64,000 nt of DNA from Beroe forskalii (Eukaryota; Ctenophora; Nuda; Beroida; Beroidae), in NCBI GenBank assembly GCA_011033025.1, contig WFMF01000455.1:1-64000 (forward strand), read 5' to 3'. The notes beneath the pieces were generated by a model. It ran no database searches and had not been told where the DNA came from. It saw only the letters and a program-made list of their open reading frames with translations. This document shows positions 23,689 through 36,001 of this stretch, piece after piece. Position 1 is the first letter of the stretch; every line of letters begins with the position of its first letter. Position numbers and translations under genes: made by a program.

Positions 23689-24245
23689 TATACCTTATCG
23701 GACATAATTATCACGGACTTAAGTTTCACGGGCCTAAAATTTCACGGACATTAATATTCACGCTCGATCCTGCCACTTCAAATTTCAAGAAAATCTCGAA
23801 ATCTTCGATTCCATTTTTTCCATTTTTTCCACGATTTGAATACTTGATTTCAAGATTTTTTTCCATATAAGGCCTCCTGACACACGGTACCCCGTCCACT
23901 TTTGATGGACAGGTTGTTAACAGGTGAATGCCAGGTTCGAAAAAAATTGCAGACAGGTTCTGAACTGGTCAAAAACAGGTTTCAATATTTTTAAACTAAT
24001 TTCCGACAGGTTCTTGACGGGTTCTTGACGGGTTTTGGACAGGATTTGGACAAGTTCTTGACGGGTTTTTGACAGGTTCTCGACAGGATTTGGACGGGTT
24101 CTAGACATATTTTAACGAAGTTCTAGACGGGTTTTGAACGGGTTTTTCTGCAAGTTTTGACGGGTTTTGGACAGGTTTTGGAGATTTAGGACAGTTTTTG
24201 ACAGGTTTTGAAACGGGTTTTGGACGGGTTTTGGACGGGTTTGGT
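23689..24245. repeat. Outer left arm: terminal repeat plus acgggtttt minisatellite
   Basis: After the terminal 24-26 bp come cacggac repeats to about 23770, a divergent spacer, then from 23935 a degenerate array of gacgggttttggacaggtt units (roughly 12-18 bp). The mirror-image arm is 36002-36755. Confidence 0.75.
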
Positions 24246-25027
24246 TCATTTTTTATGTTAAATTAGTGAATGTAATTATATTAATTTTGTTACACACTCG
24301 AGTTACATTCTCCATGCGCGAGCTTTCTTTCTTCAATCCTGTGGAGCTGTGCAGGAGATTTTGAAGTCGTTTCATTCCACGACAACAAGCAATAATGAGA
24401 AAGAACAGGAAGACAGGACATATGTACCTACATGTTGTAATATACGGGAAGAACATAGAGAGGTACTGAAGATGAATTTTTAAGATTGGAAATGGTTAAA
24501 AGCTCGGTAAGTAGGTCCCTAAATCTCTAAATGATTAATTTTAAACTATGAACCTAACTAATAACTATGTATCAATATGAATATCAAGTAAAGAACTAAA
24601 GAATTAAAGAATTAGTCAGTCCTGTAGGTACCAATAAAGTGTGAGAAGGAATTCTGGGAGGAGGTGAATGCTGGGGGTAAATGGTGATGATAAATTTGTA
24701 CCCACATAGAGGACTAAGAGAGTTCCCAAGCAGGAAATTAAGTTATGTGCTTTATCATTGCTTTCAAGCTTTATTGGATATTTTCCAACTGCCAAACGAT
24801 CAGCAAGCTAAATAGTCGCAATAGTCAATACCACATAGGTATAGCTTAAAGCGTTGAGTCAGAATTGTAATGATTCAGGTTGAAATGTAACTTTCATAAA
24901 GACTACCTTATATAACATCAAGATCGAAGATAACAGTACTGTGTTGATATCTAATTTCAAACACAAGGAAGTGTCTTCAAGATCCTTAAGGTATAAAACC
25001 AACTTCTGTCCCTATGGTTGTTCGTAT

Positions 25028-25644
25028 GGGATCGTTCACATATTACGTAATCAATTTTTGGCCATTTTCAACCCCCCTCCCTCCCCCTCGTAATCAAATG
25101 TAATCAAAGCCCAACCCCACTCTCTTGAGGAGAATATTACGTAATCATGAAACCTTCACCTTTTGAGTAGAAAATTGACAGTGTGAATACTTTAATATAC
25201 GCTTAGAGCATGGCTGGGAATGCGCTAATAGAAATTGTGCACGAGGCGTAGCCGGTGTATTATTATCACTGAGCAGGCCGAGTGCGACAATACCAAGTAT
25301 TGCACAGGGCAATTACAACCCCTATTAGCGTCATGACCATTTGCCATGCTCTAAGTGTGATAGCCAATGTGAGGAGTGCAATAATACAACTTATTTACAC
25401 GCCTATAAGTACCTCAAAATTTTTGAAAAATGTTGCTGAAAAATGGTGCTTTTGAGTTGGTTTTCTGAAAATTTTGCTAAAAATATCGAGAATTTGTGGC
25501 AAAAAATTCCAAAAATTGTGTCAAAAATTGGATATTTTGATTACGTAATCAACCACCAAACCCCTTCCCCTCCCCGTAATCAAACGTAATCATTTGAAAA
25601 CACCCCCCTCCCCCAAAGTGATTACGTAATATGTGAACGATCCC
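25028..25644. mobile_element. DNA-transposon relic, family A/B, 617 bp
   Basis: The same 20-bp terminal inverted repeat as the element at 11681-11838 (gggatcgttcacatattacg and complement), with TAT on both flanks. Its subterminal C-rich/G-rich stretches also match. The extra length is partly due to another hairpin element inserted at 25202-25355. Non-coding. Confidence 0.8.
25202..25355. repeat. Hairpin element nested in the 617-bp MITE
   Basis: Ends cttagagcatggc and gccatgctctaag are complementary, as are gcgctaatag / ctattagcg further in. About 154 bp. Confidence 0.65.
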
Positions 25645-27186
25645 TATATGGCCTAGCCTGGCGAGCTTAGTGGATGTCCTTGCTGAACGGCATGTTAAAC
25701 AAGGAACTGAAGCTGAGAGGTTCTGTTCAGTACGAACAGCTATGGTGTCAGATGTTGGTATAGAACTATTAACCGAAGTAGAGGTAAGTAACATGATATA
25801 TGTTGCGAGCGCCAGCGAGCGACATATATATGCATTATTAACAACACGAGGCGAAGCCGAGTTCAATAATGATGTGTTTTGTACGAGGCGAAGCCGAGTT
25901 CAAAAACTAGATGTTACTTCTATCTCTACAGAGGTTAATAGTGATATTATATGGCGAAACCACTCATAAAACGTAGTTAAAACATGGAAAATAATGGTCT
26001 TTCGATAGGAGCTGCAGACTTCCGGAAGCAAGAGCCATTGGTAATCTTATTCACAGTGCTGATTACATTTAGTTTTTAAAGTATCGAATACTCAAATATG
26101 CAGTACAGAATTTACAGGCCGAATGGAAATGATTTACACCGGATTATAGTTAGATAATTCGTTCATCTTCATGTGTTGAACCGGTAACTTAATGAAGCGA
26201 TACCCTTTTCCTCTTCACCTGAACATCATGGTAATTCTTGAAATTCCATCAGAATTAGCCTGGGCTATCACATATAAGGGAGCTTGGTCGGTACTTTGAG
26301 CTTGGTCGGTACTTTGAATTCGCTTCTTATACGCATGATAATGACGCTATAAGAGTCTACCGCTAATTTGTTTGGCAGAAAGTTTTAACATTCTAATTGT
26401 GGTTCATGATTCATCTCGATTCTCGAGTACATGTCAAACCTTGATACCGGAAATAAATTGTAAGCCCGGATGAACAGTATGTGTTTCAATCGTCGTTTGC
26501 TATCATGGATTTCGTTAAGACTGATTTAGAGCAGCTAATTTTTGACTCCTCTGACTTTGAGAAGCTCTAATTGCTGTTGCGACGAATGTGATTATGCAGC
26601 CAAGAATAAGATTGTTTAATTAAAAAAATACTCTTAATGTCGTTGGGGTTATTCGGTCGATCTGGACTAATAACCCGTCTCAGGGACTCAATATAAAGGG
26701 TTATTAACCTGGTTCAGGTTAGTAACCCTTCAATACTACTATGTACATGATAGCAAATAAGGGCTTGGGAGCCATATAATATATACTAAGTGTGTTTCTC
26801 AACACAACCCTAGATTTCAGAGAAGCAGAGATACTGAGATAGCAGTCTAAAAGTATAAAATAAGGGATGTTGGTCATATTGGCTCATAGGGTTTCGAAAG
26901 TGGGGATTGGCACCCCTGCGGACAAATTTTCCTGTCCGTTTAAATTAAGTTTTGTCCGTTCATTCATAATTAACTGTAATTCGTCGATTTGCTGATTTGT
27001 CTGTGTCCGTTTTCACTTTTCTTGAGTTACCAATCTACTTATTTACAGACAGTCATACCCACCCCTTTGCTCCTTTGTGGGCTGTGGCAGTAGCTACCTA
27101 TTTGATAGGTACCTATTAACCGCAGCATCCTTGCCTAACAAGTTATAATTACAACAGAGAAGAATCTACCTTCATACGTTTAGTCA

Positions 27187-27492
27187 ATGGGAGAGAAACC
27201 TCGCGTTGAAGTCTGCCGTGTTGGACAAAAGAAGCCGGGCGGGGTCAAGAGACCTGTGAAAGTCACCACAGCATCTTCAACTGTTGCTGACCAGCTACTT
27301 CTCAAGTCACGCAAGCTCTGTCTGCTTGAGAAGTATAAGAAAGTGTACATCAACCCAGACAGGTCGCCGGATGAGAGGGAGCAGCGGAGGGAGCTGGTGA
27401 AGGAGGTAAAGCGACTGTCGGAGGAGGACAAGGGGAAAAGACACTTTATCAGGAACGGTAAAGTGTGTAGTGTTCCAAGGCGTTCTACATGA
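27187..27492 (+). CDS. Short transposon-associated basic ORF (fragment)
   Basis: A 101-codon ORF ending five bases before the 1.16-kb inverted arm. The stretch KVYINPDRSPDEREQRRELV, then EVKRL and a C-terminal KRHFIRNGKV, resembles a short conserved block I associate with ORF1-type or accessory proteins of invertebrate retroelements. That likeness is from memory and not verified. It starts MGEKPRVEVCRVGQKK and is basic throughout. There is no reverse transcriptase nearby, so this is most likely a leftover piece. Confidence 0.35.
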   Translation: MGEKPRVEVCRVGQKKPGGVKRPVKVTTASSTVADQLLLKSRKLCLLEKYKKVYINPDRSPDEREQRRELVKEVKRLSEEDKGKRHFIRNGKVCSVPRRST

Positions 27493-27495
27493 GTA

Positions 27496-28659
27496 GTTAT
27501 TGGTCGGCTGATATCATCGAGTGGCGAAGCCACGAGATGATATCAGCCGACCAATAACGCTCTTATTTTCCAACACGCAACAACTCTTAACCAATAGCAG
27601 TTCATTCATGTGCCCACATGGTACTGTCCTATGATTGTACGTAATAATTTCGTGACCTTTTCGCGACACATCTATTGGTGGTGAGCTAGATCACGTGATA
27701 CGCATCATCATCGCACGTGACACAGCGTAATAGATACGGTGAGATACCCTGAGATATCTTACGGCTGGAGGAGCAGCTGCAATACGCAACAGACATGCCT
27801 CACAGAACTATATCGAAGGAAGTAGAATCATCTTTAATTTGAACTTTGTTGTAGTGCTGTTGTCTATTGTCTATAACAGGTTACCTCAGTACTTATAACT
27901 TATCAATGAGATTTTGGAAATGCGTTTTTGGAATTTCTGTTCATTAAAAAAAGCTCCTACTAATTAGTTATTAGTGCACAGGTCGCACGAATTAAGTGAC
28001 GCACTTATTTACATAGTTGTTACACAGTACTATACGCACGTAACGAATTTTTAAACGGTGACGAATGTACGAATTTTTCAAAGCGCAGGGATAATTATAA
28101 TTTTTCTTGAGATTATGTCTCAAAAGTCAAAATCAGGAAAAATTTTCGAAAGCGTGAATTCTGTTGTGATTTCATAAAACATTTCGATTTTCCTTAATTT
28201 GAAATATGAAATAAGAATTTCGGCTAAATTTTTGACAAATGTAACAACTACCTATGCCTATTTAACCAAGCAAGGTAACTGTCTACTTGGGTTATCTCTC
28301 GCATAAATTCAGCTTAGAAAGTAAAATTACGTCAGATTTCTTGTTTCGAATAGCGAGTTGATCACGTTAAATCGCCTATTTTCCGTGCAAGACCTACATA
28401 GTTGCATACCGCACGCTTCTCCCTTCGGACTGCTGCCTCTTTGGCATTGTTCCAGCCGTGAGCAGTGAGATATCGATTCGAAAAGTTATTTAACGGCTTG
28501 CTATCCGATACAAGTTCTGGTGCTTGCTTCACAAGCACGGTGCTCAGCAGGATATCCTATGTGACTGGTTGAGAGAGCATCACGTGCGCTAGTCACGTGG
28601 TTATTCGGCTCGGGCACGCTCAAGACACGAGTGCAGGGCCAGGGGTAGTTGGAAAATAA
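27496..28659. repeat. Inner inverted repeat, left arm (~1.16 kb)
   Basis: Complementary to 34808-35976 almost base for base over its whole length. The outermost ~60 bp are themselves a hairpin (ttattggtcggctgatatca ... tgatatcagccgaccaataa). No coding capacity. Confidence 0.9.
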
Positions 28660-29289
28660 AGTCACTTATGATTGCTGTGATATTCAGGAGGAGACAGGTA
28701 CTGTAATATTATGATTTTTAGTGTGGTTGAGCGTGAATCATGATGATTTGCTAGTTTCTACATGTTAGTACACAGGACTTGGTAGTCCTCACGAGCATTT
28801 AGACTCTATCGATTGTTTTAGCAGAGTTTTAATCACATTATATCTCTTAATTGGTGTGCAGTGCCCTGTTGAGGGCCTTTTTATATTTTTGTTACTGATT
28901 TCATTTAATTATTTCCTGCCCATAAAAGCGGCACCCCTCCACGGAGGGTTTTCAATCAATAGGTTTCTATTTTCTCATTTGGCGAGAAATCAGGGCATTA
29001 TATAGCATAGATAATGAAGTAATGACCTGAATCCTGATATAAGACTTTGACTTGAGTTTTTTTGCTGCCATAATTTACTTAGTATAAGTTCGTTTTCGTG
29101 GCTTTCTTGAGTAAAAATTTCTCCGTGTGACAACTGCTTTTTGTCCAAGGGGCCGGTTAAAATGGCTCAAAAATTATTCGATTTTTGTCCGTTGGGCTGT
29201 TAAAAAAGCCGGCTAAATAAAGGCCAAAACAGCGGACCAATAAAACTATTCAACGTTTAATGAAAATGGCCCTATATGGGGGGGGGGGG
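28660..29289. other. Unique spacer inside the inverted pair
   Basis: AT-rich sequence with no ORF or repeat I can name, ending at a run of G at about 29279-29289. Confidence 0.4.
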
Positions 29290-29640
29290 TGCCACTGTCC
29301 CAATTGTCCCTAACTCAAAAAAAGGTGGATTGGGACAGGGAGAAATGGGGCATTTGGGACAAATGAGACAAATGGGACAATTGGGACAGAGAAAATGGGG
29401 CAATTTGGACTCAAAAAGTGACTTGCAACTGGTAAAAAATGGGACAAATGGGACAATTGGGATTTGGGACACATGATGAAACAGAAAAAATGGGTCTAGA
29501 AAAATGAATTTGGACAAGGAAAAGTGTGACATTTGGGACATTTGGGAAAAATGTGACATTTGGGACAAATGTGAAATTTGGTACAAATGTGACATTTTGG
29601 ACAAATGTGACATTTGGGAGGAATATGACGTTAAGGGACA
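29290..29640 (+). repeat. tgggacaa-type minisatellite
   Basis: Degenerate array of 8-9-bp units (gggacaatt, gggacaaat, gtgacattt) giving repetitive ORFs on both strands that I reject as genes. Confidence 0.8.
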
Positions 29641-30070
29641 AAAATCACAAACAAAATGGTACCATTTCAAAAAAGTTCCAAAAATTATAAACAAAAATGG
29701 TACCATTTGGAAAATGTGTCAAAAACAGGAAACAAAAATGGTACCATTTCTAAAAATCGCCAAAAATCACGACCAAAAATGGTACCATTTTGAAATGGTG
29801 CAAAAAATCAGGAACAAAAATGGTACCATTTTGAAAGGGTGCAAAAAATCAGAAACAAAATGGTACCATTTGAAAAAGTTGCTGAAAATCAGAAACAAAA
29901 ATGGTACCATTTCATAAAAGTTCCAAAATTATAAACAAAAATGGTTCCAAAAACGGAAACAAAAAATGGTACCATTTCTAAAATTGCCAAAAATCACGAC
30001 CAAAATGGTACCATTTGGAAATGGTGCAAAAAATCAGGAACAAAAATGGTACCATTTGAGAAAAATGCCC
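29641..30070 (+). repeat. 41-bp tandem repeat with central atggtaccat palindrome
   Basis: The palindrome recurs at about 29658, 29699, 29740, 29781, 29822, 29862 and 29903, a 41-bp period, with further copies to 30050. Two unit types alternate (aaaatcaggaac and aaaatcacgacc linkers). Confidence 0.9.
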
Positions 30071-30689
30071 CTTTGCACTAAGAATTAAGCCCCTCAAACC
30101 CCTCAAAAACCCCCCAAAAATTAAACCCCCTATTGGCGATTTTTTATATTCACCAAAATTGAGGGGGTTGCCCCCCCCCCCCTCTTATAATCTTATAGAT
30201 GAATGTGAAGTCACTGAATTTGAATTGTATGCACTATGTCGGATTGTCGGCCCCTGGGACACATTTTTAACACTTTGTGTTCACTTAATGATAATTTGAA
30301 ATGATGCCAAGGAAGCAGGGACGAATTATAATTCGCCGATCTTTTTTTATAATTATTTACTTAAGCAGTTCCTTTCTTTACTAGACCAATACCTATTTAC
30401 TTGGTACTAAGTATTTTTTATCATTATTTATTGTTTCAGATGATCAAAACGTCTTGTCTTAACGAAGTACAAAATCTTGACAGCAACTCATTGCTTCACT
30501 TCTTTACTGCCTATAATTATAAGGTATAACTGAGGTTCAATTACTTGACAGTTGAACGACGTTTGAACTGTGATGAATCAATCTGTTCAGTGAATATGAA
30601 GCTCCTGAGTCCAATTATAATTAAGCTTTGGAAACGAAGCAGAAAATATAGCATCTAAATTTTTCGGCAGATTTTGACTTTGAATTCGG
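30071..30689. other. Unique spacer inside the 13-kb element
   Basis: Contains a C-run at about 30171-30182 and AT-rich text. I see no gene. Confidence 0.4.
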
Positions 30690-31930
30690 CGCTGTTCAGC
30701 GCTGATCAGCGACTGCCGACGATTCACCGCCGATAGGCGCTGATCGGCGCTGATCAGCGCCGACCAAAACACCTGCATAAGAGCCTTTGTAAACGCTATT
30801 TTCCCCTCATCGGCGCCGATCAGCGCTGATCAGCGCCGATCGCTAAATTGTTAAATTTGAACTAATATGGAATTTAAGTGTGTTTCCTCAAAAATATAAT
30901 TTCAAGCGACCGCAGGTGATATTTCACGGTATTCCCTCGCAAAGGTATGTAAAACAGCATCAACAATCACAATCAACAGCAACATGAAACGGTTTTAAGA
31001 TAAAGTAATGCCTTTACGTGACAATAGAACCGTTACAACACAGTTTTCATTTCTACGACTTTGTTAGACACTGTTATGACGTAGAACCGTTATATAAGAG
31101 ACACAATGACACCGTTACGACAGTAACCGCAGTAACGTTACAACACAGTGATGATACCGTTGTCACACATTGTTTGACCCCCCCCCTTGCCTTCGACGAA
31201 TCGACGGGGGGCGCGTCTTCAGCTAATGTTCAGATGATGTCTGACAATAACACCTTTACAGCACAGTACTGACAGTCTCGTAACAGCGCTACTGCTTACG
31301 TGCTACTTACTTTAGCACTTAATTACGGCCTGAATGTGTCGTTTAACGCCGTACTGTGTAGTAACGTCCTTACTGTGTCGTAACAATGTTACTGTGTCGT
31401 AACGGCGTTACTGTGTAGTAACTGCGTAAATGTGTCGTAACGGTGTTATTGTTTCGTAACGAAGCTACTGTGCTGTAACATGTTTCGGTGTTATTGTTTC
31501 GTAACGACGCTACTGTGCTGTAACATGTTTCGTAGAAATGAAACTGTGTTGTATCGTTCTACTGTCACGTCTACTGTATCGTAAAACTGGTTCATGTTGT
31601 TGTTGATGTGATTGTTGATGCTGTTTAGTGTTAATGTTACAGCCCTGTGCAAGGAAATGCCGTAAAATATCACCTGCACGGCCAGCAAAAATTATATTTT
31701 TATTAAGGGAAACACGCCCAAATGTCCATATCAGTTCAAATTTAACAAGTTAGCGATCAGCACTGATCGGCACCGATGAGGGAAAATGGCGTTTACAAGG
31801 CTCCTATGCAGGTGTTTTGGTCGGCGCTGATCAAGTGATCAGCAATGATTTTAGACCATCAGCGCCTATGACCGCCGATGAGAATCTTTAAATTTCCGAT
31901 CGGCGCTGAGATCAGCCCTGATCGGCCACG
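30690..31930. repeat. Foldback element with gcgctgatcagcgc palindromes
   Basis: Left arm about 30690-31150 pairs with right arm about 31400-31930. Markers are cacctgcata / tgcaggtg and tttcatttctacgac / gtagaaatgaaac. The terminal parts repeat palindromic gcgctgatcagcgc-like units many times, and the inner part is an array around gttacgacacagtaac-type words (about 31010-31570). The arms are diverged by substitutions and indels, so it is older than the 1.16-kb pair. Confidence 0.8.
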
Positions 31931-32131
31931 ATTTACCCACTTTAAGCTATGATATATCTATATACATTATACGTAACTTAAACTACATGTAGTATGAAGC
32001 GCCTATCGTATGATTTACTATGAAAATAATACACTAATATATTAGCCCTTGTATATTCTATCGCATGTGGCATTGAAATCTCAAACTTATATACCCTATG
32101 GCCAGTATTAACTAAAACTTCTATAAGTATA

Positions 32132-32784
32132 GGATAGCCAAAAACAATTGAAAATTGTTTGGGTTACGCAGCCACTCCAGGACCTAAAATTATACGATTA
32201 AAACTATTGATATGAGTTTAAATCGCAGCCTGTCCGTGGCGGTGTGCTTTGTTTACCAAGAAATAAGCAGAACTTAACATTCATCAACTCACTGCCGTTT
32301 GAATCTCCTTCAGTTAACTAATTAAGCGTGAGTGGACGCGTAAAGAAAGTACCTATAATTTCTAGCATTCTTTGAACTTTTAAAGGGTGTTTTCACGTGA
32401 AAAGGCTTGAACGCATGCTGAAATTAATCCTACGTTCATCCCTATTTGATGATTGAAATCGACATCTTTTAGCGACTTTTGAGGGCGATTGTGTAAAACC
32501 GAGTCCACTACTATAATAATGCCGTTAGAAACACGTAGTCTTTAACTTATTATGGTTGGAGTGACAACATCGCGACTGTGAAGATATTCGACAAAGAATG
32601 AAGTAGAACGGGTGTACTGTGTAATAAGCTCACATCATATGCGTGACCAAGATATTTCTTGGTAAACAAAGCACACCGCCACGGACAGGCTGCGATTTAA
32701 ACTCATATCAATAGTTTTAATCGTATAATTTAGGTCCTGAGTGGCTGCGTAACCCAAACAATTTTCAATTGTTTTTGGCTATCC
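32132..32784. repeat. Inverted pair (134/132 bp) around a 387-bp core
   Basis: 32132-32265 and 32653-32784 are complementary with only a few differences (gtttaccaagaaata / tatttcttggtaaac at the inner edge). The core between them is not repeated and has no long ORF. Confidence 0.85.
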
Positions 32785-32869
32785 ATATCACTCTTTTTTT
32801 GGCATAAAACTTACTATCAGTGCAAGTTGTGATAATTGCTACTGCCAAGAACTTTCATGCTCTAAACGT

Positions 32870-34250
32870 GAGAATTACGTCGCTATCATTTTGACTTATT
32901 GAGTTATAGGCGATGATTACTTTAATTGGTCAATTAACTAATTAAGGGGTTAGCAACCGATACTTGGACTAAACGAATTATTCGTAGTTTTGGCTTAAAT
33001 TGTTGATGCCATTGAAATTGAGACTAACATTTTTAGTTTTGAGTTGTATGATAATTACTTTAATTGGCCAATTAACTAATTAAGCGGCGGGCAACCGGTA
33101 CTTAGATTAAACGAATAAATCGTAATTTCGACGTAAGTTACTGATGCCGTAGAAATTATGTCGCTATCATTCTTACGTTTTGAGTTATAGGCGATAATTA
33201 CTTTAATTAGCCAATTAACTAATTAAGCGGCGCGAAACTGGTACTTAAATAAGACGTATAAATCGTAATTTTGGCTTAAGTTAGTGATGTCGTCGGAATT
33301 AAGTCGCTATCATTCTTACTTTTTGAGTTATAGGCGATAATTACTTTATTTGGCTAATTAACTAATTAAGCAGCGCGCAACTGGTACTTAAATAAGACGT
33401 ACAAATCGTAATTTTGGCTTTAGTTACTGATGTCGTTGGAATTAAGTCGCTATCATTCTAACTTTTTGAGTTATGGGCGATAATTACTTTAATTGGTCAA
33501 TTAACTAATTAAGCGGCGCGCAACTGGTACTTAAATAAGACGTACAAATCGTAATATTGGCTTTAGCTACTGATGTCGTTGGAATTAAGTCGCTATCATT
33601 CTAACTTTTTGAGTTATAGGCGATAATTACTTTAATTGGTCAATTAACTAATTAAGCGGCGCGAAACTGGTACTTAAATAAGACGTATAAATCGTAATTT
33701 TGGCTTAAGTTAGTGATGTCGTCGGAATTAAGTCGCTATCATTATTACTTTTTGAGTTATGGGCGATAATTACTTTAATTGGTCAATTAACTAATTAAGC
33801 GGCAAGCAACTGGTACTTAAATAAGACGTACAAATCGTTATTTTGGCTTTAGTTACTGATGTCGTTGGAATTAAGTCGCTATCATTCTAACTTTTTGAGT
33901 TATAGGCGATAATTACTTTAATTGGTCAATTTACTAATTAAGCGGCGCGCAACTGGTACTTAAATAAGACGTACAAATCGTAATTTTGGCTTTAGTTACT
34001 GATGCCGTTAGAATTAAGTCGCTATCATTCTTACTTTTTGAGTTATAGGCGATAATTACTTTAATTGGCCAATTAATTAATTAAGCGGTTAGCAACCGGT
34101 ACTTGAATTAAACGAATAAATCGTAATTTTGATTTAAGTTAATGATGCCGTTAGAATTGAGACGCTATCATTCTTACTTTTGGAGTTATGCGCGATAATC
34201 ACTTTAATTAGCTAATTAACCAATTAAGGAATCGTCAATTTAAAATATTA
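32870..34250 (+). repeat. 143-bp satellite, about ten copies
   Basis: The word gagttatagg or a variant recurs at 32901, 33041, 33182, 33325, 33468, 33611, 33754, 33897, 34040 and 34183. Spacing is exactly 143 bp in the inner copies and 140-141 bp at the left edge. Each unit carries taattggtcaattaactaat and cgctatcatt. Central copies are the most alike; edge copies are more diverged. Confidence 0.95.
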
Positions 34251-34354
34251 TATGGCCTATTGCACGCACATCATTCTGAAGTTTCATATGCCGTTTAGAT
34301 TATGATTCTATCTTTTATGGTTCTCGAGAACACTCAGACACAATTTTATCATCG

Positions 34355-34390
34355 AGTCGGGTCGGGTCGGGTCGGGTCGGGTCGGGTCGT
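34355..34390 (+). repeat. gggtc pentamer microsatellite
   Basis: About seven perfect copies of gggtc/gtcgg. Confidence 0.95.
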
Positions 34391-34689
34391 CGTAGTCCAT
34401 GTTCTAATTTTTGATAAAATAGCGTTTTTTGATAATTTATTGTGAAAACGACGCGGTCGATTTTCATGAAATTTACAGGGTTTGTTATTCATGTTATGGA
34501 CTACGCCTGTACAAATTTTCAAGACCAACAGATTGAATTAACATGTTAAAAACGCGACTCGAAAATCGCGATTTTCGCGATTTACTGTATTTTAATATAA
34601 TAGGCGCTGGCAAACGTATTTTTCAATACTTGAAAAACGGTTCCGCTAACACTTTTAGCACTTCATGCTGGTACTACTGGCTTGTTAGG

Positions 34690-34800
34690 AGTGTCTGGCC
34701 AGCAGTCCCGGCCCTTCGGGCCGGGACTGCTGGCCTATTTGTTGCCCTCGGCCCTTCGGGCCGAGGCATCTGCCCTCGGGCAGATGCTCTCGGGCAGCAT
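34690..34800. repeat. Consecutive GC-rich hairpins
   Basis: Three adjacent palindromes: cagcagtcccggccc with its complement, ctcggcccttcgggccgag, and catctgccctcgggcagatg. They sit immediately outside the right 1.16-kb arm. The last shares the ctcgggcag word with MITE family C. Confidence 0.8.
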
Positions 34801-34807
34801 CCCCGGC

Positions 34808-35976
34808 TTATTTTCCAACTACCCCTGGCCCTGCACTCGTGGCTTGAGCGTGCCCGAGCCGAATAACCACGTGACTAGCGCACGTGATGCTCTCTCAACC
34901 AGTCACATAGGATATCCTGCTGAGCACCGTGCTTGTGAAGCAAGCACCAGAACTTGTATCGGATAGCAAGCCGTTAAATAACTTTTCGGTGAATCGATAT
35001 CTCACTGCTCACGGCTGGAACAATGCCAAAGAGGTGCAGCAGTCCGAAGGGAGAAGCGTGCGGTATGCAACTATGTAGGTCTTGCACGGAAAATAGGCGA
35101 TTTAACGTGATCAACTCGCTATTCGAAACAAGAAATCTGACGTAATTTTTTACTTTCTAAGCTGAATTTATGCGAGAGATAACCCAAGTAGACAGTTACC
35201 TTGCTTGGTTAAATAGGCATAGGTAGTTGTTACATTTGTCAAAAATTTAGCCGAAATTCTTATTTCATATTTCAAATTAAGGAAAATCGAAATGTTTTAT
35301 GAAATCACAACAGAATTCACGCTTTCGAAAATTTTTCCTGATTTTGACTTTTGAGACATAATCTCAAGAAAAATTATAATTATCCCTGCGCTTTGAAAAA
35401 TTCGTACATTCGTCACCGTTTAAAAATTCGTTACGTGCGTATAGTACTGTGTAACAACTATGTAAATAAGTGCGTCACTTAATTCGTGCGACCTGTGCAC
35501 TAATAACTAATTAGTAGGAGCTTTTTTAATGAACAGAAATTCCAAAAACGCATTTCCAAAATCTCATTGATAAGTTATAAGTACTGAGGTAACCTGTTAT
35601 AGACAATAGACAACAGCACTACAACAAAGTTCAAATTAAAGATGATTCTACTTCCTTCGATATAGTTCTGTGAGGCATGTCTGTTGCGTATTGCAGCTGC
35701 TCCTCCAGCCGTAAGATATCTCAGGGTATCTCACCGTATCTATTACGCTGTGTCACGTGCGATGATGATGCGTATCACGTGATCTAGCTCACCACCAATA
35801 GATGTGTCGCGAAAAGGTCACGAAATTATTACGTACAATCATAGGACAGTACCATGTGGGCACATGAATGAACTGCTATTGGTTAAGAGTTGTTGCGTGT
35901 TGGAAAATAAGAGCGTTATTGGTCGGTTGATATCATCTCGTGGCTTCGCCACTCGATGATATCAGCCGACCAATAA
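34808..35976. repeat. Inner inverted repeat, right arm (~1.17 kb)
   Basis: Reverse complement of 27496-28659 with very few differences. It includes the terminal hairpin gatatcatctcgtggcttcg...cgatgatatcagcc. Confidence 0.9.
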
Positions 35977-36001
35977 TTTATAAATATTAGCATATTATTC
36001 A

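Larger units (their letters stand above)
24246..27186. other. Left-specific interior of the 13-kb element
   Basis: This has no counterpart on the right side of the element. It holds the 617-bp MITE and an imperfect ~30-bp inverted pair at about 25770-25945 around gaggcgaagccgag units. I see no gene. Small ORFs here have no recognisable domain. Confidence 0.45.

Noticed and set aside
25549-25969. Overlapping ORFs of 99-105 codons on both strands
   Set aside because: They span the MITE end and gaggcgaagccgag inverted repeats and have no domain.
29272-29917. ORFs on both strands of 76-144 codons
   Set aside because: Low-complexity translation of the gggacaa and atggtaccat minisatellites.
34543-34966. 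Plus ORFs of 94-107 codons
   Set aside because: They cross the GC-rich hairpins and the edge of the 1.16-kb inverted arm, which is repeat DNA.
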